DNA of 64,000 nucleotides from Owenia fusiformis (GCA_903813345.2 CAIIXF020000007.1:26771564-26835563); one strand, 5' to 3'; counted from the first letter of the stretch, positions 46,847 through 58,999 are shown. The notes: generated from the letters alone by a model not told the origin. A program made the numbers and translations.

Positions 46847-47910
46847 TTATTTGCTATACAAAATGGAAACGTAAATGCCTTGCCCAAGTCGGTATTTTAT
46901 TCTATTTATCTTTATCATCAATTATACCGCCTGTGAAGTAAAACTAAAAAAAAGATAAACAAAAATACACCAACTTGTAAGCAAGGCCAATGCTAAAGGA
47001 GAAACGAGAAACAACCAAGAGACCATTATAATCGATAAATTTTGAAACTTGTAAATAAAACATGATGTTGATCAAATATGATGTCCCATATGCATAATAC
47101 TATATCACTGTACATTATTGAATTATCACACTTGTATTATATTGATGTACAATATTTATGTTAATATCTATTTAAGCTACCAAGCTATTGATAAAAGTAT
47201 CTGTTTTGAAACGAACATAATTTAATTGGGTTTCTTCTTATTTCATCGAGATGTTGAGTGACATTTATTGCCTCCTCAAGTCATCATTAACATAAGACAA
47301 CAATAGTACGAGAGTAGCTTAGCTTACTGTATGTATACAATAACTAGCTGCTGTATGTATACAATAACTATAACTGTGGAGGCAGGTATACAGACGAATT
47401 AAGAGAAACAATAATGATTCATTGTTAGATTAGGAAGATGATTAAATGATTAAAAATGACATTCCACATGGGAAATAGTACGGTGGAGCTGCCGGTCAGT
47501 CCAACTTTGACGTCGATATCAACATTTGGATTGCCGTCTTCATTAGGTATGGCGGATAATTATATTTTATTTCACAAAAGCATTTTGTGCCTTTCCTTCT
47601 GAATACAGATATGACAGGCTGAAACTGAAAGACGTTAAGCTACTTTGAAAATCCAATTATATGCCATACCATACCATACCATACCATACCATACCACAAC
47701 ATACCAAACCATACCATACGATACTATACAATGGCATACCATATCATACAATACCATAGTATCAAGTAGCATCATATCATATCACATAATACCATACCAT
47801 ATCATATTTTTCTGGGAAATCAAGTCGGCGATGATGTAGCATCTAGCTGTTACGGTGAACTAAATCTAAGGAAGAAACTTCCTATTTTCAGCATCAATAT
47901 TTTGTTTTAG
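46847..47910. other. Spacer between mucin-like gene and Sushi receptor
   Basis: Contains the mucin 3' UTR to about 47080, a duplicated GCTGTATGTATACAATAACTA near 47325-47370, a (CCATA)n microsatellite at about 47663-47805, and a weak candidate upstream exon of the Sushi gene at 47468-47546. That candidate ends LPSSLG at GTATGG, with phase matching the next exon. Confidence 0.35.
47663..47805 (+). repeat. CCATA pentanucleotide microsatellite
   Basis: Perfect ACCATACCAT units at the left become degenerate (ATACGATACT, ATCATATC) to the right. Confidence 0.9.
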
Positions 47911-50509
47911 GAACAACCACACAGAGCCCTCTATTATTAAACCCCGGTAACATTACCCACTGTTTGCCACTCTCCAATCGTACATCCCTGCCGCTCGTCC
48001 TGACCGCCCCTGAGCATCTAGATGAACTCGTCCTCAGTCATTACACTCAACACAAAGTGGGCGATTCCATTCGTCTTTCTTGTGATATCAGTAGAGAGTT
48101 ACAGGGTGATGGCTTGCTTACGTGCGTTACGTCGACAAAGGGGGCCCATTGGGATAAGGTAGTCCCTTTATGTGTTGGTAAGCAGTTTTTCAATCATATT
48201 ATCCGTAAACGACTTCGTGTGTAACAGAGCCTCAATGTTGAAATGAGCCCTGGACGTCCGTTACGTCATTGCAAATTAACCGCGATTCTAAAGCTTGTAA
48301 AATAATCCACGTACTTACCAAGTCCCTATAATTCAACTGCTTGTATTTCAGAGAGGAAGATAGCCTTGCCCCCACCACCGCCCAAGTTTAACGGGACAGT
48401 GTTCAAATCTTCCGTAATTGGAGGAGTGATCGCTGTTGTCATACTATTAGCATTCATTACTTTCTTCATGTATCGTCTTAGAGAGCATCAACGCAGAAAA
48501 CGGATGGCAAGGTATGTCTTTTGAACTTTTTATCTGAACCTTTAAATTCATATACCATGAATTAGATGTGCAACACAGACTAGGAACAAGTTGAGTGTGA
48601 ATATTTTCACGATTTTAAATTGAGTTTTGCTTAGAACATTCCATTTCATTCATGTTTTTAAAGGTTCAGCAGCTTTGACTTTATTTCATATAATGTTATG
48701 AGGTTATTCTAGTCATTTGAATTGTGGCTATCCTACGTCCATAGTTGATGAGACATGTAATCTCATTCCTGATTTTCGGATGATTAAATTACGATCTGAA
48801 TGTTTTTTGAAAATATTGCTTCCAACATTTTATGCTCTCAATTTGTCACTATGTGATTGTGGAGTTATGATAAACGTAAACGTGAAAATGAATTCCAGGG
48901 AGGAACGGGACAGAAGCAGTACAACTGTCACTGTTATGACCGATTGCGCCGTATCGCCATCTCACGACGCCCCGGGAAACATGCTGTTAACTACCTTTAC
49001 TACGGTGGCCATTACTGACAACAACGCAGAGGCAAACCCTAAAGACGTCGTCATAAACAATCTAACACCTCAGTCTTCGTGTGTTATCCCTGCCCCGGCA
49101 TACACCGCCACTGTTCACAGCAGTAGAACGACAAATAAAGGAGAGATAACTGGTCGAAACACAGGGCCCGCGTCTATAAGTGTACCATGCCCTGTAGCCC
49201 CGATTCAGTTTGCCCAAGGGGAATGCAGTCCACCGTATTATGACACGCCAAACATTACTAGCCCAACTAGTGATAACAAGCTTGATCTAGGAGTTGAAAG
49301 TTCCGAGGACAAATATGACGAACCAGCTAATGTTGATACTGACGACGACATAATGGCGGACTTTAAATTCCCAAATACTAAAGTTATTGTAAAAGACGAA
49401 TCAGAAGATGAGCCAACGAGATATGAGATACCCGAAGCTCAACCAGGGAATGCTAAAAGCGTTGTAGTTATAAGGAGCCCCGAAGCAAGCCCACGTTACG
49501 AAGCGGTTGATGACGAATTGCCGTCGAGCCCCAGCTACGAAATACTCTCTTCTGACGTCCCTAAACGATCTGTCAGTTACCCTGAGCCTCCTAGTCCTGG
49601 TTATGAGATACCCGACGTGGCCGGAAATAGGCCAAATAGCTTCGACAATATACCACTGCCATGCTACGACGCACCTTCTAATAAACCTATTGAAGTCAAG
49701 AAAGATCCATTTGGCATTAGCCCTCTGGAAACCCCCGAACGGGTGAGCGTCAATTCTAAGCGTTCATCAGACATTGATGGAATACGATCTGATAGTACCG
49801 TATCACTTTGTAGTCACTACACTGATATGTCCAGGCAAAACTCCACACTTAGTTTTCACAACGACAATCCCGATGATACAATGATGGCCAGTACTTTCCC
49901 ACCTCCACCAGCCCCCGAAACCATTGCTGCCATTATAAATGATTCGCTGGAGCAAGTCCAATCGGCAAACGAAGACTGTGCCAATTACGTCCTTCCTGAC
50001 CCAACTCCTAAACCCCACGAAAATGTCACATCAGACTTGTACGATGTACCGCCTCTAACATCATCGAGGCAAAACTCTACGGTTGACCAATCCAACGCTG
50101 ATATGAACGAGACAAGCGCTCACACTGAACATCTAACAGACGACACAAGTTCTGAACCAAAGAACGAATATGAGAATGTACAGCGAGAGACGATGGATAC
50201 AAATGATGCCTATGTCAACACAAGGTATATTCAATACTTATACAGTAGATCGACACGATATGACATAAGTTATAGTCCTCCTGGGATAAAACAGTTGTTT
50301 GAGCGACATTTATCCGCCACACCCTGCTTGTATTTCTAGGCTGAAATTCCTTAGATTTTACCACCAGATTCCGTTATTTGCACTTTTAAACCAATCAATG
50401 TATTGCCTGCGACATTGTTTTCGATTTAGTATACGCGTTGACAGATTTATTCTATTCTATCCTAAGGCTACCTCTTGAGAATGACAAATTGCCCGTCACA
50501 ACTGTCTGA
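47911..50509 (+). CDS. Sushi-domain single-pass receptor with YxxP-rich cytoplasmic tail (5' end not found)
   Basis: Exons 47911-48177, 48352-48511, 48899-50224 and 50467-50509 join in frame to 597 residues (5' incomplete). Exon 1 encodes a Sushi/CCP-like domain with four Cys (ITHCLPLS, IRLSCDIS, LLTCVTST, VPLCV) and a Trp (HWDKV) before the last Cys. Exon 2 encodes a PPPPP stalk and a transmembrane helix at residues 110-129, then a basic stop-transfer (YRLREHQRRKRMAR). Exon 3 is a 440-residue disordered tail with YDTP, YDEP, YEIP (twice), YDAP, YVLP and YDVP, plus YENV and YVNT. These resemble SH2-docking sites: YDxP for Crk/Nck as in p130Cas, YxN for Grb2. The last exon ends KLPVTTV, a class I PDZ ligand. 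The signal peptide must lie in an unseen upstream exon. The last junction (donor GTATAT, acceptor CCTAAG) is the least certain; reading through would give a different 38-residue end. Function as a signalling receptor is inference. Confidence 0.75.
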
Positions 50510-53500
50510 TGAAGGAACGCAATCATCATGTAAGTATCAAGGAAGGGCAACCTTCGCACGTCAAGCTGTAATGATGTTAAGGATGCTCTTAAACAACTGA
50601 AAATATCAATGAAATCATGACAAATCAACGTTATGCACATTGTATCATTAAATAGACTGAATACAAATCTTTAATTGGTCAACCATGCTGCCCTCTTTTA
50701 ATCGACCAAACCTATATAATCGATATTTGGAAAATAGATATTGACAAATACATGTAGAACATCTTTATCTGACTGAAGAATACACGCTGTAATGACAACA
50801 CAATTTTTCAACAATCAACAACAACAATCAACGATTACTTATAGGCTAATTTAAATGATTACGGGTTTGTTGCCTTTTTATTCTGATTCATGCGTTTTTC
50901 GTCCTTACTTAGTTTTAAAATACATAACAATCTGCGGTCTTAGTGAACTGCCTTTGAAGAGCTGCGATTAATCAAACAAAGCATGCGGAATGTCATTAAG
51001 ACATTAATAGTTTAGCCATCAGGTTGAACACTAGTTTACTTTGAATGTAAAGTACTGCAAAACGAGAATACTTAATTTTACAGTTTTCGCAGCCTGGCAC
51101 CTAGGTCTTGGCAAAATCTTAGTAAACTCATCACTGACTTAAAATTAAAAGAAGCAGTAGACCTCAACATTTTTCAATTGGTCCAGGAAGAAAAACGACA
51201 TGGGGAAAATTAGTTCCAAGCGACGAGGTTGCCTCGTTCAACTTGATTACGTCATGAGATTATGCATATTTGATAAAAATTATACAATTTTAAATTTACA
51301 ACTCATCAAAGATTTTTCAAAATATATTAAAATGTTTTTATTTGAATTTAAAAAGTTGTATAAAAAAATCAAAAGTCTTTTCTGGGTTACTGCGAATGGC
51401 ATGATTTCCTCGAGTCTCTTCAGTTGCAAGGCAACCATACTGGGACCGATTCGTGTCGTTCCACTACTGCCCTTGGTGGGGGCCCGCTACCATACTATAT
51501 GACTCCCGGAATCTACCAAAGCACGTTAGTGGAGGAACCAACCACAGTCTCACAATCTGTCTCCGACAAGAGCGGTCAGAGAACCAACCCATGCCAAGGG
51601 CCGGTATACGGTTGGACCTTCGGACCGGGTGTCCGTAGTGACAATGATCAACAACTCCGTACCTGGGGCTCGAACGCGGGACCTCCGTATCCCCCGGTAC
51701 ATTCTACCACAGTCTAACCCACTCAGCCAAACTGCTCAGGTGTCTAAACTCCTCTAAAATGTAATATTTGTTCTACTTTTTTGCTTGAATGAACATGAAC
51801 GTGCCTATAATAATCTTATTTTCTGAACCATTTGTTTGGAATTACTAGCTAATTACAAACAACAACAATCACCGCGCTCAAATGCGTAATTGGCTACTTC
51901 GTGTAATTGCGCCTTCTAAGATGTCATATGCCACAGAAGAAAAAGAGCGAATTCGATTATTATAACACTTTTCTTTTGAATAAATCAATGTCCAGTGTTC
52001 ATAAGCTTTAGGTTATCTGGGATTTATACTTTAAGAACTCAGAAAAAGTTTAGTCTAATTAGAAGTCACCACAACGCGACATTTTAAGAATAATCGTGTA
52101 CAATATCATCGTAAGTATTCGAAATATTTTCATGAATGGAATCTAGATCCAATATTTTGGATAAATGTTTGTCACATGTACTTGCTTTTGAGATACAATA
52201 TTAATTCGCCGTCTTGAAAAACACTGACTTGATATACTAGCCTAGTTACAAAATTATAAGATGCAATCACTATCGGTTCTACAATAGGCTACAAGTACAC
52301 GTGAAAATCTAGCCCATTGGCTCTTTTTGATAAAATGTGTAAAAAATGTGCGCAAGACGGCATTGTATCACGAGGTGTTTTTTGGGTTAACGATGTTAAT
52401 TAATGAGACTTTTGGCCAAACAAGCCAATAATCGGCAAATAATGTTGCCAAGTAGGTCTTGCTTCATTCACGATCATAATACTGGGCAAAAATCCGACTA
52501 ATTACTGTTACGCGTTCGTCAAATTTTCTTTTTCTTTTGTTTTTTTCACAATCGGTCTTGGACGAGATGTGTATTAAAATGCTGATTTGATGATGACGTG
52601 GAATCTTACTTAAATTAACAAACCTATTTTCCCAATAAGAGTAACACTGTACAGTATTTATACATTGTGTCCGTACGTCATTGAATTCGGATATACCAAC
52701 AGGAGGGAATACCCCAGAATCTACATCCATGTATATTTGGACCTCTATTTTAGGTTTAACTTTACATGTAGAAAGGTTCCTTTGAATTCTGGGTCATTAC
52801 CCATCTTGGGTCACAAAAAAGTCAGTTGCATACGCAGAGCCAACAAAAGTTCTAAAAAGCAATCCCAGTGTCCTGTTTAAAAAACTATTCTTTCTTTTGA
52901 AATGGATTCTAGCAATACTATTCAACATGAATCTAATTGTTGAGACTCGATCAACTTGAGTTCAAATGTGACCCTTTCTTCCCCAAAACTCCTCATTTCT
53001 GTAAGTATAACAAAAGTACCAAAAACACAGAATTGCAAAAACTTCCAACTGAAAACCCTGCAATGTTTACAGTAACGTATGTCACCTCTTGAATGTGACA
53101 CATGTTGCGTTGATAGACACTTTGAAACATCTATTCCTATGTATGATTATTAAAAGAGGCATGATTAATTAATAAAACAAAACGCTAGTAGAACTTAATG
53201 TTGTTATTTAACCGAATAGGTTGATCAATGTAATAATATGAAATATTCCTAGAATTTTGGGTGTACCCAATTCACTAACCTTCAACCACATGTTACTTAA
53301 TTACGATACTATATGTGTATACTTAACTTCTATGTTCTAAATAAGTCACCAAACAGACAGTACGTGAGAATGATTACAGGCCACAAAATACAAAATGAAC
53401 AAAAGAAAAACTCGAGCTCCTGTGGTTAAAATTTTAGAATGATAAGGATAATCTTATTTTTATCATTTTTGGATATGTACATATTAGGTGTAAGTGACGT

Positions 53501-53662
53501 TTTAATAATTGAATAGATATATGGAATGGAGTAGGGCTAGAAAGGTGCAATATGGCCACAAAAATATTATGAATATATAAAGTTAAATCTAGTATTTTAT
53601 TTCAATTTCATCATCGATTCACAATAGTTTTTTTGCCTAAACATATGTTTCTTTGGTTTCAG
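50510..53662. other. Intergenic DNA with a tRNA-derived SINE
   Basis: No firm exon. A SINE occupies 51424-51735. The rest is AT-rich with no domain-bearing frame. Upstream exons of the following glycoprotein gene probably lie here but could not be located. Confidence 0.35.
51424..51735 (-). mobile_element. tRNA-derived SINE
   Basis: On the minus strand an A-box TGGCTGAGTGG (51729-51719) and a B-box-like CGTTCGAGCCC (51676-51666) have tRNA-like spacing and surroundings (GTTTGGCTGAGTGGGTTAGA). A GC-rich, non-tRNA body of about 230 bp follows. The unusually GC-rich body leaves all three plus frames open, which mimics coding sequence. Confidence 0.7.
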
Positions 53663-54307
53663 ATCCAAGTGGACTCTAAAATGGATAACCCAATACATGA
53701 TCAAAAAGGAACTATGGGCATCTTTACTCTGCGCCTAAATATTACAGGGAATATAATTATAAAATTGAACATTACAAATCTGGAGTTCGTGCATAAACTT
53801 TTGGACAAACTCAAATGGAACCATGGAAACGTCAACCATGAAAGCCATCACCATAAAAACATTGATTTCGAGAATCGTTACCATGGAAACCATCACCACA
53901 TCATATTAAAACGTGATACAAACAATACGGAAGCTACCAGTTCTTCAGATATACAGAATACCACAAATCATACCAATAAGACAAATAACACTATTCTACA
54001 ACCAAACGCTGCAATCGTCACCATGGCAACGAACAATACAACAAATGACACCGTGTCACTGAACACGACATTGAATGCACAGACAATAACCATACACCAT
54101 TCAGGGCTAGGGGCGAGACATATCGCCATCATAGTAGTCATAGCTGGATTAGCAGTAACACTAGCTGTTGTAGTGGTGTTCTTGGCCATAATGTGTGCTA
54201 GGAGAGATAACTCTCCAGTTGAGGTTGGCCAAACACGTGGGAGAGACAATAAAGCTGTAATTGATGCACTGTTTGCCTCAACGCAAAACGCAGAGTCGTT
54301 AGTTTGA
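53663..54307 (+). CDS. Asn/His-rich single-pass membrane glycoprotein, C-terminal exon
   Basis: A GGTTTCAG acceptor ends at 53662, and the frame runs 214 residues to a stop at 54307. The ectodomain has about a dozen N-glycosylation sequons (LNITG, LNITN, NNTE, QNTT, NHTN, NNTT, NDTV and others) and a His-rich patch (ESHHHKN, HGNHHHI) followed by a dibasic LKRD. The transmembrane helix is at about residues 153-178 (IAIIVVIAGLAVTLAVVVVF). The 36-residue cytoplasmic tail ends ESLV, which fits a class I PDZ ligand. Upstream exons with a signal peptide are expected but not found. The family is not recognised. AATAAA at 54855-54860 is a possible poly(A) signal. Confidence 0.7.
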   Translation: MQVDSKMDNPIHDQKGTMGIFTLRLNITGNIIIKLNITNLEFVHKLLDKLKWNHGNVNHESHHHKNIDFENRYHGNHHHIILKRDTNNTEATSSSDIQNTTNHTNKTNNTILQPNAAIVTMATNNTTNDTVSLNTTLNAQTITIHHSGLGARHIAIIVVIAGLAVTLAVVVVFLAIMCARRDNSPVEVGQTRGRDNKAVIDALFASTQNAESLV

Positions 54308-55777
54308 AATAGTATTCATTGGAAAATATATATTAGATAAACCTTAGTAGTAGATTTTCTAGATTTTAGTATCCATGCATTATATCAATGCTCTGACTTC
54401 ATAGCAGAGCTGGATAAACGGTTATTATATTCATTTTGATTCGCAAGGTTTTAGTTGCTTTAACTTCACCTTGATAATCTAAGAATGACACAATCGACCA
54501 TATTTTGCGGGGGCTTTCGGACAAAAAAATTCCATAATATCGATTTAACAAATTCTATTTGTCATAGATATGAAATATGAATTCATTTTAAGATATACGA
54601 TGTTCATAATTAGTGGGACAAATAATTATTTCTTTACAACAACATTCGTTTTAAGATGTGGTTTTTAACATTAATTCCACATTTAAACTCATTTACAAGG
54701 GCACGAATGTTAAGATCTTCGACGCATCAAAACAAAAATATACAATCAATTGGTAATGTGGCTTACTTAGCCGGTTAATAAGGAATTCGCTTTACATTCG
54801 CATACTGGTGTCAGAGCTCAGTAATTGAGTTGAGACGATGTTCTCTTTTAAAGAAATAAAATCAAATTATAAGAAAGGGTAATGGTATTTAGAAAAACAG
54901 CAACTCCGTGGAGTATCAAATCTCATCAACAAAATGTATTTTATCAAATCACATAAATAAGTTTGAATATTGTGTGATAAATGTATTACCAGCCATTTTG
55001 AATTCAGCAACCATCTTGAAAATTTCTTCCGTTGCCCATGAGAGGCCTGTGTCAAAGAGACATCAGCACATAAAATCTGAATCAAATCTGAAGTGCCAGA
55101 GTTACGAAAAAGTGGAGGCCATTTTGAATTAAGCAGCCATGCTGATAATTAATTCTTGAACAGAGGTCCTATTCCCATAAAACATCAGCCTAGTAAATTT
55201 GGACCAAATCAGATAACTGTTACAAAGTTACACTCTCATAAAAATTACACTCCCATAAAAATTACACTCCCATAAAAATGGCGTCTATTTTAATTTTAGC
55301 TGCCATCTTGATAAAAGGTCTTGAGTAGAGGTCCTATGGTAATGAGGCGTCAGCAAACAAAGGGACCGAATCCGTTCATTTGTATTAGAGTTATCACCTG
55401 GACAGACGAACGAACGAACGGACAGACAGGGGGGACGGACAGCTTCACTATATCCCTCCCGAACTACGTCCAATGGAATAACAAAACGAAACATGTCATT
55501 TATACACGTCAGCTGAATTAACACAACAATATATAAGCTAGAAAAGCACGCATATTGGAATTCTGATCCATAAGCCATTAACCGTGGGTGATATATGTTT
55601 GAACAGCTACCGAACAATCCACTTGTTGATTTATTCTTAAATGAAGTTTCTCTTCCACATTTCATCCTCTAACTTCGCATAACAGGAAAGTGGGTTTTAA
55701 TCGGATTAAATTTTATATTCTCTGGAAATTATATGACACACAGCCTTTGTTAGTTTTTTACTGAGTACTGGTCAAGG
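54308..55777. other. Intergenic DNA with small repeats
   Basis: Glycoprotein 3' UTR to about 54880. Near 55235-55277 the unit TTACACTCCCATAAAAA is repeated three times. ACGAACGAACGGACAGACAG at about 55407-55430 is part of a dispersed repeat. Two related blocks (GCCATTTTGAATT...AGCAACCATCTTGA and GCCATTTTGAATTAAGCAGC) occur at about 54990 and 55117. No gene seen. Confidence 0.4.
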
Positions 55778-58306
55778 ATGATGTTGCCAGGCCGGATTAT
55801 TCGTGCTGTAACGTTTATTGTATTTGGAGGTAGGTACATGTCGATCGAATAAATAAAACTACAGCCTTAAGGGTGTAATTCTTTTTATCTAATGATAATT
55901 AATATAATTCATAATGATATGTAATCAATTTAAAAAATCAATATACCTTTTCGTGAATATTCTTTATTGTAATTAAGTATTCTTGAAAAGTCGTTCACGG
56001 AGAAATGAAGTAACTGCCTTTTAAAATAGTCATTTAAATATCAAGTACTGGGTGTTCCAAAAATTTGTACCCAGATGAAACGGGAATAACACTGTTTTCG
56101 TTCATTGTAAAAAGCTGAACGTCTTACACGATCAAGAACATTCACAATGTTAATAATTGGTAGGTCAGATGCCCAAATTTCAAGAATATTCATCATCAAC
56201 AATATAAATAACAATCTCAAAAATAATAGAGTTATTCTATGTTTGTCACGGTACAATTTTGAGGACACCCTGTAGAAGACTGGTAGTTCGATTTTGCATT
56301 GTCGTATTGGTTACTGGGTTTCAGATAGAATAACTCTACACCACAAAATAAATTTCAACATCTTACATTTCAAAATTCTCACTTTATGATCACCCTGTAC
56401 AAAAGCCTATATACCAGATTTTATTCATGTCAGTGATACTAGAGAGGGCAGTAGTTCAGGGGGATCTGCTGCAGATGTGTGGCCAGATTCAGCTGTACAC
56501 GGGCAGGAGCTGCATGAATTACGTTAACTATGGCTGCTACTGTGGGTGGGGCAGCAGGGGAAGCGTTGTTGAGGATCACATAGATTTGTGAGTATAAAAT
56601 GATTTTTTAAAAGAAAAAAAACTGTAGTAAGGGATGACAATGACCTTGTGAAAACTAATTGTATCATAATGATTATAGAGAAAAGTGTAATAAAAGTGTT
56701 GTTTAATATCATTCTTTTAATGAAATCGTAATATTTTGCAATGTGTGTTCTGAAATTAGGCACATGACTTAATAAAATTGAACTATTGTATTTCATGCTA
56801 GAGTTTAAGTTAAAGTCTCATACAAGAGCCCCGTGCTTAAAATCATTCACAATTCATTGAGACCTGGGCTTATAAAAATTAAAATTTATAACATATAATG
56901 TAATGTGACGATCGGATGTGAAAATCGGATACATGAGGGGAATTGAGATAACCGTTATGTTACACTTACATATACGATTCATTAACAATTAGTAGTTTAT
57001 CATATACAGGGTGACACAAAAATACATTCTCCTAATTCTGAAATATATTTCTCAATATTATGGGGAGGTGGAAACTCCTTGTGTAAATACAGTATACAAA
57101 AAGTGCATTCTCAAAATTCATTTCGTTCGTTGCGTACCTTCACTACCAACAAAGTGATGTACATATAGCCTAAAAGACTGGAGATTTAGGGTAATTATGC
57201 ATCCTCCAAACAGGCCTCCAGAATTCGTCTTCTTCCGAAGGGACATACACTGTAGTGGATGATGTCTGGAGCCCTGCGTTCGGAGGATGGGTAAGTACAA
57301 TGTTAGGTTTGCTCTTGCATTGAGTCTTTTGAAACTATTCGTTTACCTACAGTTGCTGCAAAACTCATGATGACTGCTACGAGGACATCCAAAAAAATCC
57401 AAGATGTCCTGCATTTAGCACATATAGTCATGAATACGACATAGAATGTGATATGGACAATAAAAATTGCACCTGTGGGATTGGTAAGTTGTTTTATGTT
57501 ACTTTTAAAAGGGTTCAATGATTCCTCAGTACGTGTGCAACTGGGCGCCACGCCTATTTGTATTTGTACAGAGATCTATATATTTAACCAGTTCAAAAAT
57601 CAAGACTATAGTCTCGGTTTGGAGAACGAAATTATACTGCACGTTACCGCTTTGCACAATTTTGATATTTTGTTACATATCGTAGATTCAAATGTGATCT
57701 TTTGAATTTTCATAATTTAATTTGGGTGTTATTTCTATATTTTTCATAAAAGGTATTAGCGTAGTAAACTGATGAGCTTCGTTCTCCAAACCGAGTCTTG
57801 TCTTTTATTGAAGCGGTCCACTGAACGTTACACCTGCTGCGGAGAATTTTGAAATTTTTACATATTGTAGATTTAAATGTCCTCTTTTTAATATTTATAA
57901 TTTAATTTTAATATTTTCCATAAAAAATTATTAGCCCAGTAGACTGTTCTCAAAACCGAGACTTGTCTAAAATTGTTATATTAATGAGGTGTTGCGCCCA
58001 TTTATAAACATTTTTTAATTTTGTTCTTGGTTCTTCAATACCAATGTTTCATGATTTAGAAATATGAGTTTCATTCTACATTCCTCAAAAACTGAAACAG
58101 ACAGAACTATTTTATCAAATGACTATCGATATCTACCTCTAGGTACAACATGCTCTAAGAAGCTCTGCAAATGCGACAATGAGCTAGCTAATTGTTTAAA
58201 GAATCAACAGTACAGGAGAAAATACAGTGGTATGTGTTCCGACCCTAAGTCACCAATAGGCTGGAAGAAAGAAAAGTATCTAGGAGACGATATTACAGAC
58301 GCTTGA
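55778..58306 (+). CDS. Secreted phospholipase A2, group I/II-type fold
   Basis: Exons 55778-55829, 56434-56587, 57353-57483 and 58143-58306 join in frame to 166 aa, a normal length. The enzyme hydrolyses the sn-2 ester of phospholipids with calcium, outside the cell. The start MMLPGRIIRAVTFIVFG and the next exon form a hydrophobic signal peptide. Exon 2 has the calcium loop (YGCYCGWGSRG), with the usual second Gly of the GG pair replaced by Ser. Exon 3 has the active-site block CCKTHDDCY with the catalytic His and its Asp. Exon 4 supplies KLCKCDNELANCL, the helix with the conserved Cys and Asp of this fold. All catalytic residues are present, so it is likely active. The family includes digestive, immune and venom members; nothing here indicates a venom role. 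AATAAA at 58620-58625 is a likely poly(A) signal. Confidence 0.93.
56046..56274. mobile_element. Short mariner-type MITE in PLA2 intron 1
   Basis: TACTGGGTGTTCC...TTTGTACC at the left is mirrored by GGTACAATTTTGAGGACACCCTGTA at the right. The inner arms also pair (GGAATAACACTGTT / AATAGAGTTATTC). It is 229 bp, bounded by TA, with no ORF. Confidence 0.7.
57602..57968. repeat. Inverted repeat element with a third end copy, PLA2 intron 3
   Basis: AGTCTCGGTTTGGAGAACGA near 57610 is inverted at 57778-57800 (TTCGTTCTCCAAACCGAGTC) and again, worn, at 57947-57968 (CTCAAAACCGAGACTTGTC). The segments between the second and third ends resemble the first interior (ACATATTGTAGATT, CATAATTTAATTT), so one half has been duplicated. 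Confidence 0.65.
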
Positions 58307-58999
58307 GATTTACTCAGCAGCTGAAGTTAGGAATAATTCAAAATGTCATTATTCACTGAAGAAAATAGTTGATTTTATTTGAGGGATGGGTTAAAAAACG
58401 TTTCATTTTGGTGAAAATACATGGACTGTAAAACATGTTTTTGTTTATGTGCCTATTAGGCTACAGCCAAAATTTAGAAAATGCATTTACTTTTAAAAAA
58501 CACCATGAATGAAGAAATCGTTAAAAGGGTTACAGAATGCTTGATAACATATTGGAAATGTTTTTACATTTCTGCCAGCATGAGCATTTTTTCTTGATGT
58601 ATAAAAGCTGGAAAGTGGAAATAAAACGCCACAATGTTATTTCTAAGGAGAGAAAATTATTCAGAAAACTGAACATTGAAATAAATTTTTTCACTTTTCA
58701 GTTTTTGAACATCAAATTTATTTTTTGTGTGAAAAGACATACCAAAAGGGCTCGCAAATATTATATCATTACTGATACGAGATTTTTATTATGATAAGCT
58801 ATCTTTCAAGGCAACATGGGTGAATAAACACAAGGAGCTCACGACCTCATGGTTAAGGCGAGAGCGCCTATCGAGGCGTGTTCAGTACTCAAGAACACTC
58901 CAAAGTATTAAAGATTGCATACTAACAGTAAATAAAAACCCAATTCCATTCTACCGTTAATTTTGATGATCTGTGGATAGTATTATTTCACTCAGGATA

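Noticed and set aside
51424..51717. Apparent exon ending PPVHSTTV after a CTCTTCAG acceptor
   Set aside because: The stretch is the reverse complement of a tRNA-derived SINE with A and B boxes. All three frames are open, so openness is not evidence of coding.
58830..58915. Possible tRNA gene on the minus strand (AACCATGAGGTCGTGAGCTC)
   Set aside because: A cloverleaf cannot be completed and the B box is poor. At best it is a worn SINE fragment.
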